Assembly (NCBI RefSeq): GCF_025809055.1
Contig: NZ_CP075529.1
Coordinates: 868,001 to 932,000, forward strand
Direction: 5' to 3'
Length of the DNA: 64,000 nt
From: Devosia sp.
Lineage (GTDB): Bacteria; Pseudomonadota; Alphaproteobacteria; Rhizobiales; Devosiaceae
Positions 15,153-24,079 of the stretch are shown here, in pieces. Each line of letters starts with the position of its first letter. Position 1 is the first letter of the stretch. The notes under the pieces are model-generated. The model had not been told where the DNA came from and searched no databases. It worked only from the letters and a program-made list of their open reading frames with translations. The position numbers and the translations under genes are program-made.

Positions 15153-17006
15153 TCAGGCTGGGGTCATCTCGGAAAGCACGCTCTCGAAGGCTCGGCGCGG
15201 CAGGGCGTTCAACTGCCCTCCCCGCCCGATATTGAACATGCGCGTGCCCGTGGGCGCGAGCACGTCCTGGAGATTGGCAAAGCCGATATTGACCCAGGTT
15301 GCGCCGTTTTCACCTTCCCTGAAACTGGCCAGGCGCCGCGATTCCTTGTCACCCCCACCGTAGAAGTGCGTCGTGGGGCCGTCATAGGTCAGATCCACCC
15401 CGAGCAGGTAGATCTCGCGATATCCCATGAAATGGGCAATCTGGCACACGGACAGCACGACACTGGACCCCAGATGCAGCAGGCCGGGTGTCGGAACCAG
15501 CCGGCCTGCCGACAGGTAGAGCTGGGTGCTGCCGAATGCGATCAGGTTGGGCGCAAAATTGCGCGGCCGCGCCACAAGGCAGCTGCCATTGACGAAGAGG
15601 CGCTCGACGTCCGCCCTGTCAATCTCGTTTCCATAGTCGCGATAGACGGCGGCGTCGGAAACCGCGACGAACCGGGGGCGCGGAAGCCCGAATTCCATCG
15701 CACGAATGCCGCGGTTGACGCAGAACACATCCTCGCCGTCCAGAAGGTGAAGCGGCATTTCGGCGGTGGATGGGCCGTTGGCCACGATAAAGCATCGTTT
15801 CGAATTGGCTACGGGTGCCGGCAGCGCCAGGTTTCTGGACCGCGTCCAGCGTCGGCAGAGGTCGGCGGCGTCACTCATGCCCGCGCGGCTCATCGCACGG
15901 CCGAAGCGATCAAAGGGCTCGACCTCGTTTGGAAACCGGCGCGCCATGCCGTGAAAGGCTTTGGTCGCCCGAAAGATGCTGCCTTGTTCGATGATCCGCC
16001 CAAAGCCGTTCAGCATCACGGATTTCGCGCCGGCCTCGTCGCCGATAGCCGCCAAGGCATCACAGCGCATGGCGAGCAGGCGTGCATATTCGGCAATGGC
16101 CAGGCGGGCACGCGTAACCTTTGGGGCGTCCTGAGCCAGGTCGGCTGCGTCACTCCATCGGCGGGATGCCAGCGCCTGTTCCATGGCGGCGGCATAGTTG
16201 CTCCAGCTCTGCGGCGGCTTGCCAGCCGGCGCGGGCAAAGGCTTCAGATGATTGACCAGCTGACGGTGGTCGCCAACGGACTGCACGCGCGCCGAAACAT
16301 CCAGCACGGCCCGGGCTCGGCTTTCATCCAGCAGGAATGTGGGGTCAGGCGCGCGATCCACCAATCGCAGCAGCCAGCGCAGATATGGCCGCCTGATGGC
16401 GACCGATTGCCGTTTCATGCTGGAAATGGCGGCGTCAAAGCCTGCCATGTCGCCACGTCGCAGCATCACCTCGGCTTCCGTCCGCGCGCGCAACAAGCGG
16501 GTAATACCATCGCCTTCGACAAATGCCATTGCGCCGTCCAGATCGTTCTCCTTGAGCAGGATCTCGACGATCATGTCGTTGAGCAGCTGTTTCACCTGCT
16601 TGGATCGGACCGGGCGCCGCGCCCACCATTTTGCGGCGTCGTACTTCTGACCCTGATGCAGCACCACGACAATGTTGACGATGACAAGGTCGCGCATTCC
16701 GGCCCGCCCCTTCCAGGCAAACCGGATTTCCTGCTTGCGATCAAGGCCGCTTATCGAGCGCGCAAGCCCTCCAAAAGCAATCGATTTGAGACGATCAGTC
16801 GGCAACTGCCCTGCGACCTCTGCGGCGCGATCAAAGCCCACCCTATACACCGCGTCCAGCGGCATCTGGACCAGCGTCCGGGCCTGTATCGCGGCCCAGG
16901 CCCTAACGGCGTTTCTGAAGTCTTTCAGCATTGAGGCCACCTCAAAGGCTGGGCGTGCGATCGCCAGAACAACGGTTCGGCGCAACCGGCTTTCTCGTCT
17001 CGCCAT
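15153..17006 (-). CDS. Large protein with C-terminal sialyltransferase/MAF (DUF115)-like domain
   Basis: 617 residues from the ATG at 17006 (TGATG overlap with the upstream gene; a GTG at 17009 is also possible). Residues 1-390 are helical and repeat-like without a recognised family. Residues 400-600 have CFIVANGPS at 406-414, VFCVNRG at 428-434 and LGSSVVLSVCQIAHFMGYRE at 513-532 followed by IYLLGVDLTYD and HFYGGGD. This pattern matches the nucleotide-binding scaffold of GT42 sialyltransferases and MAF/DUF115 motility-associated factors. With a NeuA-like CMP-sugar synthetase in the same operon, a CMP-sugar-dependent glycosyltransferase is plausible. That is inference. Confidence 0.65.
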   Translation of the reverse strand: MARRESRLRRTVVLAIARPAFEVASMLKDFRNAVRAWAAIQARTLVQMPLDAVYRVGFDRAAEVAGQLPTDRLKSIAFGGLARSISGLDRKQEIRFAWKGRAGMRDLVIVNIVVVLHQGQKYDAAKWWARRPVRSKQVKQLLNDMIVEILLKENDLDGAMAFVEGDGITRLLRARTEAEVMLRRGDMAGFDAAISSMKRQSVAIRRPYLRWLLRLVDRAPDPTFLLDESRARAVLDVSARVQSVGDHRQLVNHLKPLPAPAGKPPQSWSNYAAAMEQALASRRWSDAADLAQDAPKVTRARLAIAEYARLLAMRCDALAAIGDEAGAKSVMLNGFGRIIEQGSIFRATKAFHGMARRFPNEVEPFDRFGRAMSRAGMSDAADLCRRWTRSRNLALPAPVANSKRCFIVANGPSTAEMPLHLLDGEDVFCVNRGIRAMEFGLPRPRFVAVSDAAVYRDYGNEIDRADVERLFVNGSCLVARPRNFAPNLIAFGSTQLYLSAGRLVPTPGLLHLGSSVVLSVCQIAHFMGYREIYLLGVDLTYDGPTTHFYGGGDKESRRLASFREGENGATWVNIGFANLQDVLAPTGTRMFNIGRGGQLNALPRRAFESVLSEMTPA

Positions 17007-17842
17007 CACAACATCCTGCTCGACCAGCGCTGCCGGGCAATTTCGATGGTGTCGCCCGGCTCCATGGCCATCACGCCCCGCGGGGGCTCGCGGCCATCCA
17101 CGGGTAGCGCCAGCATGTTGATCGAAGGCATTTTGACGGTCTCGAAGATGTTGCGACGGACTGCGCGAAAGTTGTTTGGATTGAACCGGCCATCGAAGTG
17201 CCAGTGCAGGCTGTAGCCCCGCTCGACGAACCAGGACGTCAGGGCCAGGTCGTGTTCTTCGACATTGTTCTCAAACCAGATTGCCGGCTGCTTCTGGGCG
17301 ATGAGGTCAGCCGCCCCCTGCAGCACTTCCCGTTCGAAGCCTTCGACATCGATCTTGATGAGATGGCAGTGCTTGAGGCCAAGCCTGTCGACTGTGCGCA
17401 CCGCAACCTTTTCCTTGCCGGGTTCGGCCCCTTCCAGGCTGAACCGGCCATGGTTGCGCTTTTCGTCGAGCCCAAATCCGGCAATCGAGACCTTGCCTTG
17501 TTCGGCGCCAAGAGCGGCATCGACCACCCTGACATTCTGGAGGTCGTTGAGGGCCAGGTTGGCGCACAGAATGTTCCGCACCAACCTTTGCGGTTCCACC
17601 GCCACCACCCGCCCGCGATTGCCGACAGCCTTCGCAAAGAACACTGTGTGCGTACCGACATTGGCGCCGGCGTCGAGCACCCAGTCACCGGGCCGCAAGA
17701 CCTGACCGAGCACGGCCATCTCGCTTTCGCACCACTCCCCGTAAAGGTCGAGCGATCGCCCGATCACGGTGTCGGCCTTGAGAAACATCATGGGGCCGTG
17801 CCGGCACTCGCGAAGACGGTGATGTTTAGTGTCTATGCGCAA
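17006..17842 (-). CDS. FkbM-family SAM-dependent methyltransferase
   Basis: The C-terminal 260 residues are clear FkbM: RSLDLYGEW, VLDAGANVGTHTVFFAKAVG (SAM-binding GxG), VVAVEPQ, IKIDVEGFEREVLQG, and IWFENNVEEHD. Such enzymes O-methylate sugars in many surface polysaccharide loci. The start is uncertain. A TTG at 17842 gives MRIDTKHHRLRECRHGPMMF and only a 17-base overlap with the upstream gene. An ATG at 17890 adds an atypical Arg/Pro-rich leader. An ATG at 17791 removes conserved-looking residues. It overlaps the downstream gene by one base. Its role is probably methylation of a glycan residue. Confidence 0.85.
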   Translation of the reverse strand: MRIDTKHHRLRECRHGPMMFLKADTVIGRSLDLYGEWCESEMAVLGQVLRPGDWVLDAGANVGTHTVFFAKAVGNRGRVVAVEPQRLVRNILCANLALNDLQNVRVVDAALGAEQGKVSIAGFGLDEKRNHGRFSLEGAEPGKEKVAVRTVDRLGLKHCHLIKIDVEGFEREVLQGAADLIAQKQPAIWFENNVEEHDLALTSWFVERGYSLHWHFDGRFNPNNFRAVRRNIFETVKMPSINMLALPVDGREPPRGVMAMEPGDTIEIARQRWSSRML

Positions 17843-18500
17843 CGGTCGGCATCGAGGCGGTGTTGAGGAACGGCATGAGATTGGGTGCATAGCGGGCGAC
17901 CAGCAGGTCGAGCAGATCCGCAGGCGTGGCGGCCTTCTTGCAATCCTGCGTCAGCGGGGCACCATAGCCCCAGTCGCAGTGGATATAGGCGGCACCGAAA
18001 CCGGTCGCGGCCTCCTCGTCCACGCTCATGTCGCCGATATAGGTGATGTCGGCGGGCTCAACGCCCCACTCGTCGGCGGCTGCAACGAAAAGGTCGGGCT
18101 CCGGCTTGCCGCGCAGCGTATCTGTGGGGCTGTAGAGCATGCTGATCGGCAACTGGAACCGCCGCACGAACTGCCGCGTGCGCACCGGATCCTTACTGGT
18201 GAGAATGCCGATGGGCGTACGCAGTTCGGCCAGGACCGAGATGGTTTCCGCAATGCCGGGAAACAGCGACAGGGCGTCGATATGCCGGGAAGAAGCGGCA
18301 AAATAGGTGTGCTCGATCAACTCGCGGTTCTTGCTGATCCCCAACTCGCTGAGGATGACCTGAAATGGCTTGCCGATCAGCGCAAAGTAATTCTCGAAAT
18401 CCACACCCACGTCACATTCGACCTGAACCTCAAGCCATGAGCGACGCATGTTTTCACGCGAGTTGAGAAGGACGCCATCAAAATCAAAAAGTATGCTCAT
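17826..18500 (-). CDS. HAD-superfamily phosphatase
   Basis: 224 residues starting at the ATG at 18500, inside an ATGA overlap with the NeuA-like gene. An upstream in-frame ATG would add 39 Arg-rich residues with no homology. Motifs: DFDGV (6-10) with the nucleophile and acid/base aspartates, ILTSKD (motif II), RGKPEPD (motif III) and YIGDMSVDEEAA (motif IV). Coupling to a CMP-sugar synthetase suggests it dephosphorylates a sugar-phosphate precursor before CMP activation, as in KDO and nonulosonate pathways. The substrate is not visible. Confidence 0.82.
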   Translation of the reverse strand: MSILFDFDGVLLNSRENMRRSWLEVQVECDVGVDFENYFALIGKPFQVILSELGISKNRELIEHTYFAASSRHIDALSLFPGIAETISVLAELRTPIGILTSKDPVRTRQFVRRFQLPISMLYSPTDTLRGKPEPDLFVAAADEWGVEPADITYIGDMSVDEEAATGFGAAYIHCDWGYGAPLTQDCKKAATPADLLDLLVARYAPNLMPFLNTASMPTVAHRH

Positions 18501-19195
18501 CTGTACCCCGCATGAATGGGAAGCCCCTGCTCGGTGTTCCGGTCGTAGGGAAATGGAAGTTGTTCGACGTATTTTTCGGCCAGGCGAAAATCTTCCAGAG
18601 TATCGACGTCGATACACTCCGGATATCCGAGCTCGATGATTCCAGGATTGTCGCCAATTCGACGATGACCGTTGAGGATCAGATCGCGCGAATAGAGATA
18701 GATGCCGCTGCTCTCGATCAGGATTGGCTTGGTATCCTGGGTACGGGCCATGTCCGTCGGCGAATAGTTTATCGGCCGGCTGTCGTACCAGGCATAGGTC
18801 TGAACTTTTTGAGCCGTGAACGCACTGTCATGCCGCCCCTCGCGGACGGCAGCGATGACCTTTTCAACCGTCTCAACGGAGATGAAAGGCGCCGTGGCGT
18901 GACCCAATAGGTAGTAGTCGGCCTCGACCGCATTGGCGAACCCCTGGAAGAGTTGCAGCCCCTTCACCTCGTCACGGTCCAGCGCTGCGTCCCGCAGTTC
19001 CAGCCCAACACCGTCCGGCACGTATTTGAGGATGGCGGGCGAGGAGCAAAAGACTGAAACGCTGTCGATGCCGCGACTGGCCAGCAGGGTGTTGAGGATG
19101 TAGCTGCACATCGGATGCCCACCGAGGTCGAGGATATTCTTGCTCGGCAGGCGCTGGCTGTTGAGCTTGATGGGAACAAAGGCGGCGATCTTCAA
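18497..19195 (-). CDS. Acylneuraminate cytidylyltransferase (NeuA)-family CMP-sugar synthetase
   Basis: 232 residues. The N-terminus AAFVPIKLNSQRLPSKNI has the Arg, Ser and Lys residues of the CTP-binding loop. LGHATAPFISVETVEKVI and ESSGIYLYSRD are further family blocks, and the C-terminus has ECIDVDTLEDF. The family activates 2-keto-3-deoxy or nonulosonic acids as CMP esters. No NeuB-type synthase is present in the window, so the acid must come from elsewhere or the substrate differs. First gene of the leftward NeuA/HAD/FkbM/sialyltransferase-like run. Confidence 0.85.
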   Translation of the reverse strand: MKIAAFVPIKLNSQRLPSKNILDLGGHPMCSYILNTLLASRGIDSVSVFCSSPAILKYVPDGVGLELRDAALDRDEVKGLQLFQGFANAVEADYYLLGHATAPFISVETVEKVIAAVREGRHDSAFTAQKVQTYAWYDSRPINYSPTDMARTQDTKPILIESSGIYLYSRDLILNGHRRIGDNPGIIELGYPECIDVDTLEDFRLAEKYVEQLPFPYDRNTEQGLPIHAGYR

Positions 19196-19442
19196 TCGGA
19201 GCGGTCCTGTTTCAGTTTCGGCCGGAGGCTACCGGGCCAGTGCAACAGGACGGCGACACATTCTTGACAGTTGCACGACGGTCTTGTGACTGTTCGTTGA
19301 CGCGCAGGGACCGGCCGCTTCCGGCCACTGGCGTGGACACCGTGCCTTCCTTCACCCGCCCGAACGCCCCGCCGCATGGTCATGTCGAATCGCGGGTACG
19401 TCGCACGTCGTGGAGGCAGGATGTCTGGAGGACCCTGGTGAA

Positions 19443-20666
19443 ATGGAACGTCATTATGGTTGGGTGATCGTCGCCGCCGGTGCGGTGATAACGTGTTTGG
19501 CGATGGGCGCGATGTTTGCCCTCCCCGTCTATCTGCAGCCGATTGCCGACGAGACCGGCTGGAGCCGCGCCGGTATTTCCGGCGCCATGACCGTCGGCTT
19601 CATCGTCATGGGCATAGCCGGCTTCATCTGGGGCACGCTGACCGATCGCATCGGGGCGCGCCCTGTTGTGCTGATCGCCGCCGTCCTGCTGGGGCTGGGG
19701 CTGTTCATCGCCAGCCGCGCCACCGACCTGCTGATGTTTCAGTTTGCCTATGGCGGCCTGGTTGGCGCTTCCGGCGGCGCCTTCTTCGCGCCCCTGATCG
19801 CCACGACCCTGGGCTGGTTCGACAAGCACCGCAGCCTTGCCGTTTCCCTCGTGTCCCTGGGCGGCGGCATTGCCCCGATGACCATCACGCCCCTGGCGAC
19901 CGTACTCATCGCCAGCTATGGCTGGCGCGCCGCCATGATGATGACGGCCATCGCCGCCGCCGCACTGATCATCCCGGCCGCCTTCCTCATCCGGCGGGCG
20001 CCGCAGGTCCTGGCCGAAGCGCCCAGCCCTGCGACTGACGTCGCGCCGGCCGAGCCGCGCCCATCAGGCCTGATGGCGATCTTCCGCAAGCCGCAATTCT
20101 TCATCCTGGCCGGGGTGTTCTTCCTCTGCTGCGCGGCCCATTCCGGCCCCATCTTCCATACGGTCAGTTATGCCATGCTCTGTGGCGCCTCGGCCCTCGC
20201 CGCCGCCAGCATCTATTCGGTGGAAGGCTTTGCCGGGCTCTTCGGCCGCGTCATCTTCGGGGTCATGGCCGACCGCATCGGCGTCAAGCGCGTCATCGTC
20301 GTCGGGCTGCTGCTGCAGGCCGCCGGCATCTATAGCTACATCTATGTCAGCGACCTGGCCCAGTTCTATGCGCTGGCCGTTGTGCTGGGCCTCGTCTATG
20401 GCGGCGTCATGCCACTCTACTCGGTCCTGGCGCGGGACTATTTCGGCCCCGGCGTCATGGGCACGGTCCTTGGCGGCATCACCATGACCTCCTCGATCGG
20501 CATGGCCTTTGGCCCTGTCGGCGGCGGCTGGCTCTATGACACCTACAGCGACTACCACTGGCTCTATGTGGCCTCGGCCGCCGTCGGTCTGGGTGCTGCC
20601 GCCCTGGCTCTGGCTTTCCCGCCAAAAACGACCGACACCGCGCCCACAGGCGCCGTGCCGGCCTGA
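19443..20666 (+). CDS. MFS transporter (oxalate/monocarboxylate-like)
   Basis: 407 residues from the ATG at 19443, which has GGAGG 11 bases upstream. Twelve hydrophobic segments are visible. The loop after helix 2 has the MFS signature GTLTDRIGARPV, and its repeat after helix 8 is GVMADRIGVKRV. The N-terminus HYGWVIVAAGAVITCLAMG resembles OFA/MCT-type transporters of carboxylates. The substrate is unknown. The 247-base gap upstream (19196-19442) separates it from the divergent NeuA-like gene and should hold its promoter. I see no convincing element there. The gene is convergent with the next MFS gene (5-base gap). Confidence 0.85.
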   Translation: MERHYGWVIVAAGAVITCLAMGAMFALPVYLQPIADETGWSRAGISGAMTVGFIVMGIAGFIWGTLTDRIGARPVVLIAAVLLGLGLFIASRATDLLMFQFAYGGLVGASGGAFFAPLIATTLGWFDKHRSLAVSLVSLGGGIAPMTITPLATVLIASYGWRAAMMMTAIAAAALIIPAAFLIRRAPQVLAEAPSPATDVAPAEPRPSGLMAIFRKPQFFILAGVFFLCCAAHSGPIFHTVSYAMLCGASALAAASIYSVEGFAGLFGRVIFGVMADRIGVKRVIVVGLLLQAAGIYSYIYVSDLAQFYALAVVLGLVYGGVMPLYSVLARDYFGPGVMGTVLGGITMTSSIGMAFGPVGGGWLYDTYSDYHWLYVASAAVGLGAAALALAFPPKTTDTAPTGAVPA

Positions 20667-20671
20667 CACCC

Positions 20672-22021
20672 TCAGGCAGGGGTGGCGACAGCCGCCCCGC
20701 CCTCCCCGTCATCATCATTCTTGCCGCTGGCATAGGCCGCCGACAGATCCCGGTAGTAGCGGGAATTGAAGGCGATGATGGTGACGATGAAGCCGATCAT
20801 CCCGGCCACGGTAAAGACCAGCGCCATGCCGCGATCCGGCCCGGTCCCGAACCAGCCGCCAATGGCATCGGCCCCGGCGCCGTCGGTCATGAAGGGAATG
20901 ACCACGAACTGTGTCAGCGGCCCGATCATGAACGCGGTGAGCGGCGAAGCTGACTGCTCGATCGATTGGGCAAAGCCGAATACCCGGCCCTGGCGCTCCA
21001 GCGGCACCACCTTTTGCAGCGTCGTGTGTTCGGCTGCCTCGGCAAACGGCCCGAGGAACATCCAGACGAAACACCCTGCCGCCAGCAGCCAGATCGACGA
21101 TTGCAGCGTGAACACGCAGCAGACCGCCCAGGTGATCAGGTTCACCGTGAGCAGGGTCTTGAGCGGGTTCTTGCCCAGCCCGGTCTTTGAAATGATGATG
21201 CCGCTGACAATGAAGGCAATCGACAGCACGCCGAACAACAGGCCCCAGACCTCAACCGCCACCAGCGACAGGCCATAGGCGTCGAGCAGCGCCATGAAGA
21301 TGCCGCCGAGGAAATTGTTGAAGCAGGCAAAGAAGATCAGCGCAAACAGGCCCGGCACGGCCGCAATCACCCGGATGGTTCCGGCAATGTCGACGCGCTT
21401 GGGCTCGGCCGGCTCCTCCGGGCTCGGCACCACCCGCCCTTCGTCGATCTGCACAATGGTGAGGTGAACCAGCACCAGCACGCTGGCAGACAGCGCCATC
21501 ACCAGCACGCCCAGCATTCCGGTATAGGCCACGAGGAACCCCGAGATCACCGAAGTGGTCAGAAAACCGATGCCGCTGACCATGCCGACGAGCCCATTGG
21601 CCTTGTCCCGGCGGTCCTCGGGAATGAGGATCGTCACCAGGGTCGGCAGCGCGATCGAGCGGATATTGCCCGCGATCACGCCCAGCATGATCAAGAGGAT
21701 AAAGACCCAGAGATAGGGCCCATAGGGATCGGCAAAGGCCCCTTCCGGCTCCAACAGCAGCAGCGCCAGTCCCGCAGCATAGAAAATCCCCGATACCAGG
21801 CTCGAACCGAGCATCGCGGTCTTTTTGGCATTGTGGTCGACGATCGAGCCAAACCAGAAGCCGAACCCGGCCGTGAAGACCAGGAAAATGCCGGCAATCA
21901 TGCCCGTTGCGAACACCGACTGGGTTTCGAGAAACACCCAGAATGTCACCGCAAACCACACGGTGAAGTTCGTCACATTGGCCACCAGGTTATTGGCCAG
22001 GATTTGATGAAAGGGCGTCAT
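20672..22021 (-). CDS. MFS transporter
   Basis: 449 residues from MTPFHQILANNLVANVTNFT, where homology of this MFS subgroup begins. A longer start at 22081 would add 20 residues. Twelve membrane segments, the first loop FGSIVDHNAKKTAM standing in for the GxLaDrxGrk motif, and a large central loop (about 190-215) typical of 6+6 transporters. The substrate is not evident. An operator-like palindrome lies 76-92 bases upstream of the ATG, which would suit control by a TetR-type repressor. None is encoded beside it. Confidence 0.83.
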   Translation of the reverse strand: MTPFHQILANNLVANVTNFTVWFAVTFWVFLETQSVFATGMIAGIFLVFTAGFGFWFGSIVDHNAKKTAMLGSSLVSGIFYAAGLALLLLEPEGAFADPYGPYLWVFILLIMLGVIAGNIRSIALPTLVTILIPEDRRDKANGLVGMVSGIGFLTTSVISGFLVAYTGMLGVLVMALSASVLVLVHLTIVQIDEGRVVPSPEEPAEPKRVDIAGTIRVIAAVPGLFALIFFACFNNFLGGIFMALLDAYGLSLVAVEVWGLLFGVLSIAFIVSGIIISKTGLGKNPLKTLLTVNLITWAVCCVFTLQSSIWLLAAGCFVWMFLGPFAEAAEHTTLQKVVPLERQGRVFGFAQSIEQSASPLTAFMIGPLTQFVVIPFMTDGAGADAIGGWFGTGPDRGMALVFTVAGMIGFIVTIIAFNSRYYRDLSAAYASGKNDDDGEGGAAVATPA

Positions 22022-22096
22022 CGCGGCAATCCGATCATGGAAAAGGACTGGGACACACGCCGTCCCGAACATTTCGCGCAAGATAGCGCAACGGCA

Positions 22097-22113
22097 CTGA
22101 CAGTAAATGTCAG
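22097..22113 (-). promoter_or_regulatory. Operator-like palindrome upstream of the MFS gene
   Basis: CTGACA-GTAAA-TGTCAG, perfect 6-base arms, in the promoter region of the leftward MFS gene. Palindromes of this size and spacing are typical TetR-family operators at efflux genes. The assignment is by form and position only. Confidence 0.4.
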
Positions 22114-22227
22114 CACTCCCGATCCTGTGATCAGCACCTGATTTTTCTCGTCATGCATGGCAGGTCCACTCCGTGTTTACCTGCCCTTCTGACGAGTCAG
22201 CACCCTCCACTTCGACACGAAAACGCC

Positions 22228-22704
22228 CTACGGGCAGTCGCTCACCATCTTGGCCAGCACGTCATACGAGCCGGCCGCGGGAAACGAAAAGCTGCGCTCA
22301 TAATAGGAAATGTCGATCCGGTCCTTGGCGAACGCCATGGCTTTCACCACACGGTCCACTCCATCAACCTCGAGACTGGAGGTATAGACCAGCAGTTCCC
22401 CGTCATGGTTGTCGAAGAACCCCGTCACCTCAAGCCCGCTACCGCCATCGATGGTGACGCGCATCACCCCGTCCTCGGCATAGCTGGTGCTCTCCTCGAA
22501 GTCCTCGCCGGTATAGACGATCAGGTCGATCGCGTCCGGATAGAGACTGTCGCAATAATATTGCAGTTCCAGGTCACCACTGAAATCAGTGGTCCAGGCC
22601 TTGTAGGCCGTGACCTCCTCGTCGCTGACATCGGTGAACGTCCATTCGGCGTGGGCCGAACTGGCCACCAGTGAAAAAACAGCCGCCAATAGCGCACGGT
22701 TCAT
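22228..22704 (-). CDS. Secreted hypothetical protein
   Basis: 158 residues. Residues 1-19 form a clean signal peptide ending ASSAHA before EWTF, so it is exported to the periplasm. The mature part is acidic with alternating polar and hydrophobic residues (probably beta-rich) and contains one cysteine near the middle (YYCDS) and one at the end (DCP) that could form a disulfide. I recognise no family. It stands alone between the leftward MFS gene (207 bases downstream) and a rightward small gene. Confidence 0.75.
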   Translation of the reverse strand: MNRALLAAVFSLVASSAHAEWTFTDVSDEEVTAYKAWTTDFSGDLELQYYCDSLYPDAIDLIVYTGEDFEESTSYAEDGVMRVTIDGGSGLEVTGFFDNHDGELLVYTSSLEVDGVDRVVKAMAFAKDRIDISYYERSFSFPAAGSYDVLAKMVSDCP

Positions 22705-22868
22705 GGAAATCCTCCTCTTGCTTGCCCCATCATTCCCGGAATTACCCCTGCCGTCACCCCCGGTTCAGGGTCCCGCATGGCGGCCATGCAGGGGGCCGGG
22801 TGCACAATTCAGCTTTCGTTAACCCTGCCGGCGCAGGCTCGGATCATCCAGTTCACGGGAGAAAACCG

Positions 22869-23039
22869 ATGCACGAACAGATCCAGCAGCGCGCCTATGC
22901 ACTCTGGGAGGCCGAGGGCCGTCCTGATGGCATGGATCAGTCATTCTGGTTCCGCGCCGTGAGCGAAATCGCGGCCGAAGCCGCAGCCCTCATCAAGCCC
23001 GTGCGCAAGCGCGCGCCCCGCGTCAAGAAGGCCGCCTGA
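22869..23039 (+). CDS. DUF2934-type small protein
   Basis: 56 residues from the ATG at 22869, with GGAG 8 bases upstream. The segment IQQRAYALWEAEGRPDGMD followed by FWFRA is the DUF2934 pattern, a short domain common in Hyphomicrobiales and of unknown function. The tail is Lys/Arg/Ala-rich and could contact nucleic acid, but that is a guess. Neighbours are unrelated. Confidence 0.75.
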   Translation: MHEQIQQRAYALWEAEGRPDGMDQSFWFRAVSEIAAEAAALIKPVRKRAPRVKKAA

Positions 23040-23054
23040 CAGCGGCGCCGCCCT

Positions 23055-23273
23055 CTACCAGATCTGCGGCCAGTAAAGATCGTCGGCATAGTCTGCGGGG
23101 ATCACCGACATGGTGGCCAGCGCCCGGGCGGCGAAGTCGATCTGTTCGCATAATTGCACGATGCGGTCGGGCACCGGGCGCCCCGTGACATAGGCCCGCA
23201 ACTGCCACTCATCGACACGGAGCATGGTCTTGCGGCGGCGGGCTTCCGCCTCCACCTGTGCGGGGCCGATCAT
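23055..23273 (-). CDS. Small hypothetical protein
   Basis: 72 residues if started at the ATG at 23273 (MIGPAQVEAEARRRKTMLRV); the open frame extends to 23387 but the extra 38 residues look non-native. The protein has a helical N-terminus and ends DDLYWPQIW. No family recognised. It is convergent with the DUF2934 gene and divergent from the nucleosidase gene. Confidence 0.5.
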   Translation of the reverse strand: MIGPAQVEAEARRRKTMLRVDEWQLRAYVTGRPVPDRIVQLCEQIDFAARALATMSVIPADYADDLYWPQIW

Positions 23274-23408
23274 GGTGCGCTGCACCCCCGATCTGTCCCG
23301 CGCCTCGCTCCACTCTCTAGAAGACCCGATCTCCGCGAACCGCATTTGCCTTTGTCCAGGGGCCAGCCGCCAAAGGGCGCGGCCCATAGTTCAATTTGTC
23401 ACACGGCG

Positions 23409-23425
23409 GTTACCGAACCGGTAAC
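23409..23425. promoter_or_regulatory. Operator-like palindrome upstream of the nucleosidase gene
   Basis: GTTACCG-AAC-CGGTAAC, perfect 7-base arms, ending 45 bases before the nucleosidase ATG and 136 bases from the divergent small gene. The position suits a repressor site overlapping a promoter. No regulator gene is adjacent. Confidence 0.4.
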
Positions 23426-23469
23426 GATCAGGCCTGTCAGCGGGGTTGAGCCGTGGTAGAACCGGCGCC

Positions 23470-24054
23470 ATGACCATTCTCTATCTCATGGCCGCCGACG
23501 CGGAATACGGCCCGCATTTACGCTCGCGTATCAGCCCCGAAATCATCGGCGTCGGCCCGGTCGAAGCAGCCATTGCCACCACCCGCCTCCTGGAGGCCCG
23601 CCGCGAGGCTCTGCCCCGGCTCGTCGTCTCGCTCGGCTCGGCCGGGTCGCGCCGGCTGGCCCAGTGCGAGGTCTATCAGGCAACATCCGTCAGCTATCGG
23701 GATATGGACGCCTCCGCCTTCGGCTTCGTCAAAGGCGAAACACCCTTCCTCAACCTGCCGGCAAAGCTTCCCCTCGCCCCGCTGGTGCCTGGCCTCAAGC
23801 CGGCCTCGCTGTCCACGGGTGCCAATGTCGTCTCGGGCCAGGCCTATGACGCCCTTGCCGAGGACATGGTCGATATGGAGACCTATGCGGTGCTGCGCGC
23901 CTCTATGGGTTTTGGGGTTCCCGTGCTCGCCCTACGCGGCATCTCGGATGGCAAGGAGGATGCCACCCAACTCGCCGACTGGACGCAATATCTGCATATC
24001 GTCGACGAAAAGCTGGCCCAGGCCATAGACCTGGTCCAGCTTCATTGGCGTTAA
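23470..24054 (+). CDS. 5'-methylthioadenosine/S-adenosylhomocysteine nucleosidase-like protein
   Basis: 194 residues from the ATG at 23470. It shows the nucleoside phosphorylase fold: GVGPVEAAIATTRLLEA (glycine-rich ribose/phosphate loop), VSLGSAG, MVDMETYAVLRA (purine-site VxME motif) and LRGISDGKED (catalytic Asp). These enzymes cleave the N-glycosidic bond of methylthioadenosine or S-adenosylhomocysteine in methyl-cycle salvage. It is shorter than typical MTAN (about 230 residues), so substrate range is uncertain. Confidence 0.75.
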   Translation: MTILYLMAADAEYGPHLRSRISPEIIGVGPVEAAIATTRLLEARREALPRLVVSLGSAGSRRLAQCEVYQATSVSYRDMDASAFGFVKGETPFLNLPAKLPLAPLVPGLKPASLSTGANVVSGQAYDALAEDMVDMETYAVLRASMGFGVPVLALRGISDGKEDATQLADWTQYLHIVDEKLAQAIDLVQLHWR

Positions 24055-24079
24055 GGCCCGGTCAGCCGGGCAAATGCGC

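Noticed and set aside
14973..16934. 653-codon plus-strand frame opposite the sialyltransferase-like gene
   Set aside because: No motifs and no ribosome-binding site, and it overlaps the end of the membrane-protein gene. The minus-strand gene has a recognisable C-terminal domain.
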